From NCBI GenBank assembly GCA_003427395.1, contig BFEA01000176.1, positions 212,428 through 257,432 of the forward strand: a stretch of 45,005 bases of DNA. The letters are read 5' to 3'. The notes under the pieces were generated by a model. That model was given only the letters and a program-made list of their open reading frames with translations. It had not been told where the DNA came from and searched no databases. Positions 33,672-43,606 of the stretch are shown here, one piece after another. Position numbers and translations under genes: made by a program. The DNA is from Chara braunii. Its lineage: Eukaryota > Streptophyta > Charophyceae > Charales > Characeae. How positions within the stretch are numbered: the stretch's first letter is position 1; every line of letters begins with the position of its first letter.

Positions 33672-36600
33672 CAACCCACTACTGGTTTTGACCTGGACGC
33701 TACGACCGCCTCTCCACCGCCTCCTCCTCCTCCCCCATCGCTTTCCGTCGTCAGGCCGAGGGCATGCCAAACAAGAGTGTAATGGTGAGCGAACATTGTC
33801 TGCATTTGTTTCGCACTAGCCGACAACCATCGCTCGGCCATCCAGCTCGGTATCTCTTTCCTCTTCCCTTCGTTCACTTCAGCTGCAATCGGTTTCATCT
33901 CTTCGGCCAAGTTGTCCAGCTCCTTCGCCATCGAAACTGCCGCTTCGCGCGTGGTAACAATTTCCGCTATGGCAGACTCCGTCCGCAGCAATCTAGCCAG
34001 CAAGTCCGAATCCATCAGCCTTATCCTCCCAACCCAAGATCCTTCCTTCATTACCATCTTCTTCTTCCTCTTCCTCTCGCTGCCGCCATCCTCAGAGGCA
34101 CAACCACCTTCCCGTCTTTTGCCCGCCGTCGTTTGCGTCCCTCCCTCGTCCGGCGGCGCACCCATCATCTCTCGTTTGCTGCCTACGAGCTCCCACCCAT
34201 GTTCATCCATCGCCTCGTCAACCACTTGAGGCTTAAACCCTTGCTGCTGCTGATGATGATGATCATGATCGTCGTGTTCCGATAGAACGAGATTGTCCCC
34301 AGGAATCAGAACTACCGCAGAAGCATCAGTCTCCCTCTCTAATACATGCTTCATAGGCAAAGAAGCCGCCGCCGCCGCCGCCGCCGCCGCACATTCAGAA
34401 GGGCCTAATGTCGTTGGAGTGCAGCTCCACGAGTCGTTCATCTTTGTTGCAGTCGCCGCCGCCTTTGCCACAGATACCCCCTTCTGCTTGGGCTGATTTG
34501 CTGTTCTGCCCTTGGGAGACTGTCGGCTTCCCCGCAGGGGCATATCTTCATCGATGCTGTCGGAGTTCTCCTCAGTCGCGACCCCGGCCGCTTCCGCTTG
34601 ACGAAGCAGAAACGCTTTCGACTTCGCGCCGAGGTATCTGGCGCAGTTGGGCGCGCCACAGTGACACAGCACCTTGTCCCTCCCATACCACTCCAGCTTG
34701 TAATCGTACGTCAATTCTGTGCCCTTGCCTATGTCCTTCAGCGCAAATATTCCCACCCTTAACTCCCCTAGCACGCTCCACTTCCGCGTCTCGCAGTTTG
34801 GATTGCACGAATGATTGATGAAGCGCGCCAAGCTCCCCTTCTTAGACGCATCAATCACCTCCTGACTTGTCAACCTCAACATGTACGCGTTCCTTTCCCC
34901 CGCTGCATAGTACGCTTCAACCCGTCGTTTAGTTTGCTTTTCGGACACAACTTCTCCACAATACTCGATCACAAACGACCCTGCCTTGATGTCTTCGTCC
35001 GCGACGAGCCCCCATCCCGTGTGAGCTGTCTTCACCAGGCGCGTCTTAGCGTATTCACAGCGCTGGAATCTCTGGTTTCTGCACTTATCGGCGCACTTAC
35101 AATACTGGGGTATGCACTCAGTGTTCAGCATGGCGTTGATGCAGCGATCCTCCCCGCAAGCACTGTCGGGATCGTCCGGATTGTATTTGCAGTCGCATAA
35201 CGGGATCTCGTCAGGAAGAAGCCTTCGCTGTATCCTGTGGACGAAAACGTTCTCCCTAAGCTGCTCGTACGGAGATGGCATTGCTTCTCCATCTGTTTCC
35301 ATCGGCTGGGCGCTGTTGGCCTCGGACAAGCGACCGCCAACCGTACAGCCTGATACAGAAAGAGGGCTGTCCACGCGCGCGGGAGGTGAACTGCTGTCCC
35401 TAGTCACTTTGTGGCTGGCTCTGGATGGCGGGGGGGGGGGGTTGGTAGCTGTCAAAGACTCCGACCTATGCTGCGCCGCCGCCTTGGCAAGTTCCATCTC
35501 CCTTGCTGCTTTCTCCTCTGCCTTGACCTTCCGCTTCAAGAATCCTTTCAGTCGTCTGGTCAAGTCGAAGTTCGTCACCGATTCGAGGGCTTTGAGACCG
35601 TGCCCATGGACCGGAAGCGGGCAAATTGGACCAAATGGTATACCTGAAACCACCCTGCGTTTCCGACCTGATCCGCTCGGATCAGCATTCCTGTCCTTAC
35701 GGCAATCGTCGACCTCACCTCCTCCTCCCTCAACTTCCTCTCCTTCCTCCTCCTCCTCTTCGTCGTCATCATCATCCTCATCTTCTTCTTCGTCGTCGTC
35801 ATCGTCTTCCTCCACCTTCACATACTCCGCCCGTGGCTCTCTCGCTTGCTGCTTCAATCTCTTTCCCCGAGCTTCGTTCCATTCCACTTTGAGAACAGTC
35901 GCACTCTCCTCCTCAGCTGCTGCTGCTCTATATCCGTCCCCATCCCTCTTCGCCCTATTCTCCACGCTTCTCGACACTTCCGCTTCTTTATGATCACCGT
36001 CTCTTCTCCCCCGTAGCTCGCCTCCTTCCTCGGCGACTGCCGCACTCCTATCCCGTTGTCGTCGTTCGGGACCGCCACCCTTCATATGCCCCACCGCCCC
36101 CCTGTTCTCGTCCTTCTCCTCCCTCCCCGCCCTCGTTCCGCCGACCGCGCCTATCGAGCCATGGCTAGCCATCGGCCTGGCTTCTTTCTTCTCCCAACCA
36201 TGCCCAAGAGCATTGGCGACGTACTCCTGAGCCTGCGCACAGACGGCGTTAGTTCTCTGCAGGTAATCAGAGAATGCCACCATAGCGAACTCGTTTGCTT
36301 TAGACTTCGGCGAGGCACAAGGTACGGAAACACGTGCTGGCTCAGCTCCAGCAGCTGATTCACCCGCCCGTCCACGGTCCGCAGCAGCAATCTCCGCGTT
36401 CTCCCCAGATTCTCCACCAACGGCTTTGCGAACATCAGCTCTTGCAGTCGAGAGCGATGCGTTCTCGTTGCTCTTCCCCCTCCCCGCCGCCGTATAATTC
36501 CCCTTCGCGCAAACAACCAGCCCGCTACCCACGCTGCCCACTCCTCCCCCAACCTTAACCCCCTCTCCAGCTGATGCACGATCCACAGCGGCGGAAGAAC

Positions 36601-37579
36601 CGAGAGAACGGGCAGCAGACACGGCGCCGGCGGAAGGCCGCCCAGGGCGCACGCCTTGAGCTCCACTCCCCGGCTTCCGCCGCCTATCCGCCATCCGACC
36701 TGATCCAATCTGCGGGGATACCGACATCAATGCTAGCAAGGACGGATTCGAAGCAGAAGAAGGATGCTGAGAGCACTTACGCTGCGCGCCGTCGTTAGGT
36801 CTTCCCGACGCTCGTTTCTTGAGAATACCATGTCCTCGAGCTTTGCGTCTGATGACAGGAGGTGTCCACTGCGCGCTGTTATCCCTCTTACGTTCGTTCA
36901 TCTTTTGTTCTCTCCTACTCTCTCTACGAAGCGCAAGTCTCCGCTCCTGCCCCCGCGCGCGCACACTCGGCGCGGAATTCTCATCCTCGTCCTCCTCCAT
37001 CTTGCCCGCGTTCTTCCTCACCTGCGCAGACGAGGACTGCGGCATCTTCTTCGCTCCGACACCACAAAACGCACTTGCAGCCTTGGGGATACGAAGAGGC
37101 AACGTGGAACGAGCAGCAGCGGAAACCCCTTCTACTTCGCTCCTTGCAGTCGACGGCGTGCCTGCCGCTACTAGCGCTTTCTTCTTGCTCAAGAGGGTAA
37201 TTAGCGGCGACTCGTCATCATCAACGTCCCTCTCATTCTCATCTCTCCCTCGTTTGACCTCCCTAACGCTCCGCGTGCCGGCTCCCTTTTTTTCCCCGCC
37301 GCGGTGCCGAGCCCCCTCGTCCTCATCATCCTCAACGATCCTTACTTTCGCCTTCGCCTTTGAGCCGTGGCCGTTCTCCATCGTGACCTGCCAAGAGTGC
37401 TGCAAAAGACCCCCCTTCTTGCTAGAACGGTTCTTCCCGCTCACCGCCTCATTACCCACTGCAGAAGAAATCAAAAGGCGATTGCTGTCTTGCCTGCACG
37501 GTCCATCGGCCCCTACAACAACAGCACTAACCCTGCCAGTCCCTCTTCCGCTCATTACAAAGTAATTAACCCTATCCAT
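33668..37579 (-). CDS. ASHH1-type histone lysine methyltransferase (AWS-SET-postSET), long N-terminus
   Basis: A 1303-residue single-exon frame. Residues 1-770 are low-complexity and charged, with an acidic run of D and E near 587-625. An AWS domain follows with Cys at 795, 797, 808, 813, 822, 827, 829, 833 and 841. The SET domain has GWG 855-857, EYCGEV 872-877, RFINHSCNPNC 919-929 and ELTYDY 955-960. Post-SET Cys are at 972, 974 and 979. All SAM- and zinc-binding positions expected of the family are present, so it should methylate nucleosomal histone H3 (H3K36 and/or H3K4 in the ASH1/SET2 group). A helical C-terminal segment (about 1182-1276: LLRTESAIAEIV, EEMKPIAAEV, AERWLSASAKQM) matches the C-terminus of plant ASHH1/SDG26, which separates it from ASHH2 (no CW domain seen) and ASHH3/4. 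Angiosperm ASHH1 is about 500 residues, so the N-terminus is unusual. Start is uncertain between Met1 and Met9; upstream exons are possible. A nuclear location is inferred from basic clusters. Confidence 0.92.
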   Translation of the reverse strand: MDRVNYFVMSGRGTGRVSAVVVGADGPCRQDSNRLLISSAVGNEAVSGKNRSSKKGGLLQHSWQVTMENGHGSKAKAKVRIVEDDEDEGARHRGGEKKGAGTRSVREVKRGRDENERDVDDDESPLITLLSKKKALVAAGTPSTARSEVEGVSAAARSTLPLRIPKAASAFCGVGAKKMPQSSSAQVRKNAGKMEEDEDENSAPSVRARGQERRLALRRESRREQKMNERKRDNSAQWTPPVIRRKARGHGILKKRASGRPNDGAQRKCSQHPSSASNPSLLALMSVSPQIGSGRMADRRRKPGSGAQGVRPGRPSAGAVSAARSLGSSAAVDRASAGEGVKVGGGVGSVGSGLVVCAKGNYTAAGRGKSNENASLSTARADVRKAVGGESGENAEIAAADRGRAGESAAGAEPARVSVPCASPKSKANEFAMVAFSDYLQRTNAVCAQAQEYVANALGHGWEKKEARPMASHGSIGAVGGTRAGREEKDENRGAVGHMKGGGPERRQRDRSAAVAEEGGELRGRRDGDHKEAEVSRSVENRAKRDGDGYRAAAAEEESATVLKVEWNEARGKRLKQQAREPRAEYVKVEEDDDDDEEEDEDDDDDEEEEEEGEEVEGGGGEVDDCRKDRNADPSGSGRKRRVVSGIPFGPICPLPVHGHGLKALESVTNFDLTRRLKGFLKRKVKAEEKAAREMELAKAAAQHRSESLTATNPPPPPSRASHKVTRDSSSPPARVDSPLSVSGCTVGGRLSEANSAQPMETDGEAMPSPYEQLRENVFVHRIQRRLLPDEIPLCDCKYNPDDPDSACGEDRCINAMLNTECIPQYCKCADKCRNQRFQRCEYAKTRLVKTAHTGWGLVADEDIKAGSFVIEYCGEVVSEKQTKRRVEAYYAAGERNAYMLRLTSQEVIDASKKGSLARFINHSCNPNCETRKWSVLGELRVGIFALKDIGKGTELTYDYKLEWYGRDKVLCHCGAPNCARYLGAKSKAFLLRQAEAAGVATEENSDSIDEDMPLRGSRQSPKGRTANQPKQKGVSVAKAAATATKMNDSWSCTPTTLGPSECAAAAAAAAASLPMKHVLERETDASAVVLIPGDNLVLSEHDDHDHHHQQQQGFKPQVVDEAMDEHGWELVGSKREMMGAPPDEGGTQTTAGKRREGGCASEDGGSERKRKKKMVMKEGSWVGRIRLMDSDLLARLLRTESAIAEIVTTREAAVSMAKELDNLAEEMKPIAAEVNEGKRKEIPSWMAERWLSASAKQMQTMFAHHYTLVWHALGLTTESDGGGGGGGGEAVVASRSKPVVGW

Positions 37580-38384
37580 ACCCTCCTGTCCTCCCCCGCC
37601 CTTCCTCTCCGCAGCCTCGTTCCCGCCTTATGACACGCGTCCTCCCCCTCCGAAGGAGAAACCCGCACCCCGCCGAACCTCGCCCGAGGACTGCCACGTC
37701 CTCCCTTCCTCTCTAGACTACTAGGTCTGGCACTGACTGGCGTCACCATCTTTGTTCCCCTCATCGTCATGACCGATTAGCTTCGCCGAATGATCCACGT
37801 CATCAGCACGGAAAGAACCTCTTCGGCAAAGGGCGCATAAAGGTCTGCCACCCGTTAGGGTTTTCAAATTGCGGTGCAGAATTTTCGCGGCGCCCTCTTT
37901 TTTTCCCACTTTCAATCCTGTTCCGGTTTCTCCGTACGGACGAACGTGGGTATTGCCACTACCAAGCAGACTCCTACCAGGCCAGTGACGGGCCAGCAAG
38001 TTCCCAACAGGTTCGTGTCGGTGGTTTATAGCGGCATGAGCGCTGGTAGCGTCCCAGTTAGGACCTCCTTCTACCGGATATGCTGTGTCATGTACGAGCC
38101 TGGTGGTAAAACAGCCTACTGTGCTCTAAACCTTTGCTGATAAACCTGGAGCGCCCAGACCTTAGTGGAGGCTGGCGGGCTGCGCTTTACCTGGTTGCGT
38201 TTCGTGGGGAAGCGGGGCTTTCAATTTGTGGTCAAGCAGGTAGATTTGGCACTGGTGGGGTCTTTTCCCAAAGATGGCACGGATAGCGGGTAGGGTGCAG
38301 TTCGCCGCTGGTTGGCGTCCCGCTCTCAGAGCGGTCGAAGAGTTCGGAATTTGGCGACAATTGTCTTGACCCGAAAAAAACGTA
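37580..38384. other. Upstream region of the SET gene; no other gene
   Basis: This is presumably the 5' UTR and promoter of the minus-strand SET gene. It is CT-rich immediately upstream of the start (37580-37720). I see no clear TATA box or known element, and no separate reading frame worth calling. Confidence 0.45.
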
Positions 38385-38657
38385 TGTACGTTGTATTCGT
38401 ATACAAAGTACCGGGTACCTTGAATCGTTTGTTTGTTTTTTTTCTCCAATTTGGTTTGGAATTTCTCCAAGACCCTCAGGCAAAAGTTGTTTGTATTGCA
38501 ATTTCCTTCAGCATAGTTTTTTCATATTTTTAGGGATTTTTTTTTTTAAATCAAAATTATTATGAAGTTATAAAACATTGCAAAATTCTCTTAAAATATA
38601 TTTTTATTTTTCTCTTTATTTTATTTTTTCCTAGGCTATCAGCCGGGCCGCCCGGGT
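38385..38657. mobile_element. Left arm of an older foldback element interrupted by the PLE
   Basis: Landmarks GTACGTTGTATTCGTATAC (38389), AATTTGGT..GGAATTTCT (38447), ACCCTCAGGCAAAAGTTGTTTG (38472) and an AT-rich stretch recur in reverse complement across the PLE: CAAATTT and upstream at 44105-44020, and GAATACAACGTACGTA at 44327. The central part is GC-rich (GGGCCGCCCGGG). A direct copy of the CAAAAGTTGTTTGTATT segment is also at 44251. The arms are diverged, so the exact ends are uncertain. Confidence 0.55.
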
Positions 38658-38676
38658 CCCGGGTGGCCAGCCCGTG
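38658..38676. repeat. Target-site duplication, left
   Basis: CCCGGGTGGCCAGCCCGTG matches 43949-43967 at all 19 positions; bases on either side differ. It brackets the Penelope-like element and proves insertion as one unit. Confidence 0.93.
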
Positions 38677-38681
38677 GAATA

Positions 38682-39332
38682 GATGGAATAGTAGTCACGA
38701 GTCAAACCCAAATGCTCAACAAGAGTCAAACATAAGCTGTTTAACATGAAGCAATTGAACACCAAGATAGAAAGAATTACATCTCCAGATCGGCGTCCCC
38801 GACGCCGCGTTTCGACAGCTGCCAGGCTGTCTCCTCAGGGGGTTACCGCCGAACACGCCCACACTAGTCGTGCTAACCCACACCCACTTCCGTCCTTCAC
38901 CAAAGCAAGTCTCCGGAAACTAGCAAAGGCTCTGGTCCGTCAGTCTTGAAGGGTATACAATCACTTCGAAACTTCTAATTATACTCACGCAAGGCTTCTA
39001 CTCTCAACACATAGCACTACTACGATCAAGGTACCAAAACATTCGAAAAAGCAAACCGACCAAGGTGCTCTCGAAGGTTCCCAGTGGAAAACCGGGTTCG
39101 AGATAGGTCGGGGATACTACGGAAAATCAAGCAAAAACAAACAGGCAAAAACAAACAGGCAAAAACAGCCTCTGCCCGAAAATCAAGTAAAACGACCCAG
39201 CTCCTGCCTGCAGGCCCTGTCCGAATATCGCCGAGAAACGGCCCTCAAGCAACTGAAGAACTCGGACTGTAACAAAGAAAAAAAAAAAAAAAAAAAAAAA
39301 AACCAAAAAAAAAAAAAAAAAAAAAAAAACAG

Positions 39333-39367
<35 letters not shown>

Positions 39368-39890
39368 GAAAAAGACAAAAGATGCCTCAAAACCGTTGAA
39401 AAACTAGGACCGTATACGACTAACGTTGAGAAAAGGCCCACCAACAGCTGAAAAACTACGACCGTATACGAATGAAAAAACAAACATCCGAAAAAGACAA
39501 AGCCTAAAGCTATGAATTCATATTACAAAGAAACAGGCAAACATCTCAAGCTTCGAGAAACTTCACGCTGAACTGCCAAATATCACCACGCCCGACCGCG
39601 AAACGCTTCAGCACACCCATGAAGAACCGATCGGGAAAATCCTTCCTTCGCAATTCGGTCTGCAGAGTCAGGACCCGCCGGGGTATCTCAGATCGTAAAG
39701 TCGTATTACGGTCATTTCGGTGCAGATAACTGCTGATCACAGCACTCTTCTGCCTCTTGCAACCCTAGGAATGGAAAGACTAACCGGTCTGGATGCATAA
39801 ACGTTCCTTTGACCAGATCCATTCCTCATTACGAGACAATTGAATGCAGTGCAGATGTGGAAACTTCTTTGACGTTCGGATCTGGCACCC
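38682..39890 (-). repeat. Pseudo-LTR, downstream copy
   Basis: It aligns with 42704-43951 throughout. Differences are scattered substitutions, different lengths of the A-rich tracts (39277-39364 here, 43317-43426 there) and a different number of the CAAGCAAAAA unit (39128-39170 versus 43147-43206). It contains hammerhead 1 and the final part of the RT frame. Confidence 0.93.
38791..38851 (-). ncRNA. Type I hammerhead ribozyme 1
   Basis: Read on the minus strand. Stem I has an outer CGGCG/CGCCG helix (38847-38851 with 38791-38795), an asymmetric GUAA/A internal loop, and inner CCCC/GGGG (38839-38842 with 38797-38800). Core box CUGAGGA is at 38838-38832. Stem II is GACAGC/GCUGUC (38831-38826 with 38819-38814), closed by the loop CUGGCA. 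Core box GAAA is at 38813-38810. Stem III is minimal: CG/CG with loop CGG (38809-38803). UC at 38802-38801 gives a GUC cleavage site, so cut between 38801 and 38800. Every conserved core position is present. The stem I internal loop and loop II can make the tertiary contact known for natural hammerheads. Confidence 0.92.
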
Positions 39891-41503
39891 AAGGAAATAA
39901 AAAATACCGGATCCATCATCTGTTTTTTTCAATGTCAAGGCACTTTGGTAGCATTCCTTAAAACAAGTCAGTACATGTTCGTTGTGTTCAGGTTTTTTTG
40001 TTGTAGTAACCAGCATCACGTCGTCAATTAGGCGACAGTCGAAAGTCAGACGCGAATAACTGCCCAGGCTGCATAGGAAATTGTACTACGCGAACGCGCA
40101 CAGAATACAGGCTAAAGGAGGACTTGTTGGTTTACCCATAGGTATACCAACAACTTGTTGCAACAGAACACCGGTCGTGAACGTGTATGTATGACTCAAC
40201 TTCAATCTAACAAAGGTAAGGATACTCACAAGCTCAAGACGCCTCCAATGGTCCCCACCGGTGGTCAGCTCAAAAGATGCCCCACGGCCTCTGGTATTGA
40301 CTCGAACAAAAGTTATACCCTTTGTCCGATGATGGTCAACGATCCACTCCACGACACGTAAAATCTCCTGATGAGGATCTCTTTGATGTCGAACGAAAAA
40401 GAGTGGACTTGGTAATCAGTGCCCAGTCTCAAAATCTTGTCATTCGTGTTTGTCAAACGCTGAGCCAGATTAGAGACTGAAGGCAAGTTGAAATGCCACC
40501 TTTGAGGAATGGATGATAGCAAATGATTGAGTGCACGTGACACAAGACGACAGGTACGTACCACGGGTTCACTGTACGTAGGGCAGATAGGTCGGAACCT
40601 ATCCAGGTCTTTGTGTTTGGGCAAGATATAAGCTGACCCAAAACTTCCATAATTATCCCATCTCACGAAACGGGAGAGATCCCTAAATACAACCTCCTCC
40701 TTAATCTCTCTCAAAATTTGACCTTCTGACACTTGCACTATGCGATAACCAGAATTGAGTACAAAAGTTGACATCATACAAGAGAAGTACACCGTTGGGC
40801 ACATGACCAATGTCTCACCCGGGTTCCTGTCCAAAGGTGTAAGGACGAGACCCTGGAACATCTGCTTTAACTCGAGCACCTGATCCAGGCGCAGACACTC
40901 ACGTGTGTCAGATCTGGGATTAGAGAAACAGTTCAGCAATACATTGAGCGGGACAGGCGGCGGCTTCGAACGACAATTCACCCATCCATCAAACCCACTA
41001 GCAATTTTCTTCTGTAAGGTAGTAGCCCGATCATCCCGTAGGATTCTCGGCACATTCATGGAGTTATGCAGCAAAGGGTCAAGCCCTTCAAACTCACTCA
41101 AACGACACTGGACGTGCCCTTCCACACGAGGATAGGGTAGACCTGCACAATTACAAGTGAGCACACTGCGAGTGGAAAACTCTCGCTGATTGTGTACTAA
41201 TTCCGTCATAGAAGGGTTCTTGACCCAGACTATACGGATCTTCTTCCGGCTCCTTTGCAAAAAACAAAAGGGTAAGCCACATAACATCAGGGAGTCATTA
41301 ACCAACTTCCGAAGCTCGGACACTTTAATACGCTCATCAAACCTAATCCGGAAAATAGGATCAACACTAATACTCAGATCAAAACGTTCCCGAAAACCAC
41401 GGGAGATCAACCGTCGCAGGTACTTACAACTCGACTTACGGGAGAAATCTTTGATAACATTATACAGTCTCAACAGCGACTTCAGACTCCACCCATAATG
41501 CAT
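39546..41503 (-). pseudogene. PLE reverse transcriptase (ORF2), frame broken
   Basis: The first frame (41503-40313) carries a CNCAGLPYPRVEGHV motif, then SAYILPKHKDLDRFRPICP (RT motifs 1-2) and FSFDIKE (motif A, near 40390). A deletion shifts the frame at about 40365-40390. It continues as EILRVVEWIVDHH, with QVVGIPMGKPTSPPLA (motif B, about 40156-40109), LIDDVML (motif C, 40031-40011, both Asp intact), FLGCQI, and a basic thumb-like end FSVKFLEA. In that frame there are stops near 40086-40088 and at 39780-39782 and 39765-39767. The G-x-PMG...SP and L-x-DD signatures with LPK.HK..RPI fit Penelope-like RTs, which are related to telomerase. The product would prime cDNA synthesis at a genomic nick. 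No endonuclease domain follows the RT. Confidence 0.82.
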
Positions 41504-41573
41504 GCAACGGAGTCTTCATGGCTGATTTCAGCGACTTATGTTTCGAAAGAGGAGTCTTCACCGGTGACTTCCT

Positions 41574-42461
41574 TCAAGGAGTCCTTTTACCACCGGACTT
41601 AGCTGGAGTTCGAAACTTCGCCTTGGAGCGTGTGATGCGAGCGATCAGCTTAACAGGCTTCAAAGCGCCGCACTTAGGAGTACGCTTAGGCGGTTGTTCC
41701 ATAGGTGGGCTGTCTTCAAAGACTGGCTCAAGGCCCCGCTTACGCTTATCGGAAATGCATAGACGCCGTGTGTGGTCATTCAACTCCTTAGTGACACTGG
41801 TGTCACTCTCGCCATCGCTTGAGGCAGACGCGGATTCACTCGCTGACTTATAGGACACCTTCTGTTTCCCTTTATGTCTTAGGACTTGGCAAAGAGGTGC
41901 CAAAGTATGCTCGAACCTTTCGAAAAAACTTTCCTCCATCTCGCTCATCCGAACCGCCATGTGCATATCAAGATCTTTTTTCATCTCCGCTCCGCGCTCC
42001 TTCTCCATATCGTCTGCACGCTTAGCATCTTCAACCTTCTTTTTAGCCTTCATCTCGGCTTTCATCCTCCTTGCTTCGAGCTTTTCACGTTCAGCGAGTT
42101 CCCGTTCTTCTGCCTCTTTCTTCTCTAGCTTTCGTCGCGCCTTTTCCTCCTTCTTCAGGCGCACTTCATCGTAAAACTCCTTCATGGATGCTACGGATTT
42201 ATTCAACTTAGAAACTGTCGATCGCACATCATCATCCCTTACAGGGGAACCCTGCCTTCCGTGCGAGTGGTAGCGCCGTGGTGACCTCGATCGACGTGAG
42301 TCGGTGGATGTAGATGGTCTGTCGGAGTAGTGTCGAGAACCTCGATTCGGCCACTGGTTAGCATAGTGCCCCGGTTCATGGCAACGAAAACATGTCGGCG
42401 GTTTGAAGCGCCTGTGTTCGTCACCTCCTCCGGTACCTTCGCTGTGATCAGTACCCGACAT
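41574..42461 (-). CDS. PLE ORF1: zinc-knuckle, coiled-coil, basic-tail protein (gag-like)
   Basis: The open frame extends back to 42548, but the Met at 42461 (MSGTDHSEG) is the more plausible start because the preceding 29 residues are hydrophobic and unlike the rest. Near the N-terminus CFRCHEPGHYANQW is a CCHC knuckle whose last Cys is Trp. An RS-rich stretch follows (SRRSRSPRRYHSHGR), then about 110 residues of charged coiled coil (KKEEKARRKLEKKEAEEREL and on) and a basic tail with repeated TP/SP-K motifs. The frame ends at TGA 41574-41576, yet beyond it the same register remains open and basic (KTPLSKHKSLKSAMKTP), so the stop may be recent. Role inferred: RNA binding and particle formation. 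ORF2 starts about 70 bp on in another frame. Confidence 0.7.
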   Translation of the reverse strand: MSGTDHSEGTGGGDEHRRFKPPTCFRCHEPGHYANQWPNRGSRHYSDRPSTSTDSRRSRSPRRYHSHGRQGSPVRDDDVRSTVSKLNKSVASMKEFYDEVRLKKEEKARRKLEKKEAEERELAEREKLEARRMKAEMKAKKKVEDAKRADDMEKERGAEMKKDLDMHMAVRMSEMEESFFERFEHTLAPLCQVLRHKGKQKVSYKSASESASASSDGESDTSVTKELNDHTRRLCISDKRKRGLEPVFEDSPPMEQPPKRTPKCGALKPVKLIARITRSKAKFRTPAKSGGKRTP

Positions 42462-42812
42462 GCTGAACATGTACCCCCAAAGTAAAACACCGGTCCAAAG
42501 GAGAGCGTCCAACCGCTCACGAGATAGGAGACATAAACAGGTACACAAACGTCGTAGCGATACACGATCTTCGTCTTCGGTCTTCGTCTTCTCAATCGTC
42601 TTCAGTCTTCATCTCAAACGAGAATATCATATGCAAGATAACGGTGTAACACGATCACTCTGCCCGGCAAACTTGACTCCATGTGAGTTAACGTGCGCAG
42701 TACGATGGAATAGTAATCACGAGTCAAACCCAGATGCTCAACAAGAGTCAAACATAAGATGTTTAACATGAAGCAATTGAACACCAAGATAGAAAGAATT
42801 ACATCTCCGGAT

Positions 42813-42873
42813 CGGCGTCCCCGACGCCGCGTTTCGACAGCTGTCAGGCTGTCTCCTCAGGGGGTTACCGCCG
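42813..42873 (-). ncRNA. Type I hammerhead ribozyme 2
   Basis: Identical to ribozyme 1 (38791-38851) except for one base in loop II at 42844 (loop CUGACA instead of CUGGCA). All helices, CUGAGGA, GAAA and the GUC site are kept. The predicted cut is between 42823 and 42822. RNA from 42822 to 38801 is exactly 4022 nt. Confidence 0.92.
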
Positions 42874-43311
42874 AACATGCCCACACTATTCGTGCTAACC
42901 CGCACCCACTTCCGTCCTTCACCAAAGCAAGCCTCCGGAAACTAGCAAAGGCTCTGGTCCGTCAGTCCTGAAGGGTATACAATCATTTCGAAACTTCTAA
43001 TTATACTAACGCAAGGCTTCTACTCTCAACACATAGCACTACTATGATCAAGGTACCAAAACATTCGAAAAAGCAAACCGACCAAGGTGCTCTCGAAGGT
43101 CCCCGGTGGAAAACCGGGTTCGAGATAGGTCAGGGATCCTACAGAAAATCAAGCAAAAACAAGCAAAAACAAGCAAAAACAAGCAAAAACAAACAGGCAA
43201 AAACAGCCTCTACCCGAAAATCAAGTAAAACGACCCAGCTCCTGGCTACAGGCCCTGTCCGAATATCGCCGAGAAACGACCCACAAGCAACTGAAGAACT
43301 CGGACTGTAAA

Positions 43312-43369
<58 letters not shown>

Positions 43370-43395
43370 AAAATTTTTTATTCATAAAAAAAATT

Positions 43396-43428
<33 letters not shown>

Positions 43429-43606
43429 GAAAAAGACTAAAGATGTCTTAAAACCGGTGAAAAACTAGGACCGTATACGAATAACGCCGAGAAAAGGCCC
43501 ACCAACAGCTGAAAAACTATGACCGTATACGAAAGAAAAAACAAACATCCGAAATAGACAAAGCCTAAAGCTAGGAATTCATGTTACAAAGAAACAGGCA
43601 AACATC

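Noticed and set aside
36710-36780. Possible 71-bp intron in the SET gene (GTAAGTGC donor, CCCCGCAG acceptor on the minus strand)
   Set aside because: Splicing would shift the frame and hit a stop within nine codons, while the unspliced frame stays open throughout.
33309-37565. Plus-strand frames of up to 293 residues opposite the SET gene
   Set aside because: They are shadows of the strongly biased minus-strand coding sequence and carry no recognisable domain.
40368-40375. CTGATGAG on the plus strand as a hammerhead core
   Set aside because: It lies in RT coding sequence and lacks the GAAA box and helices.
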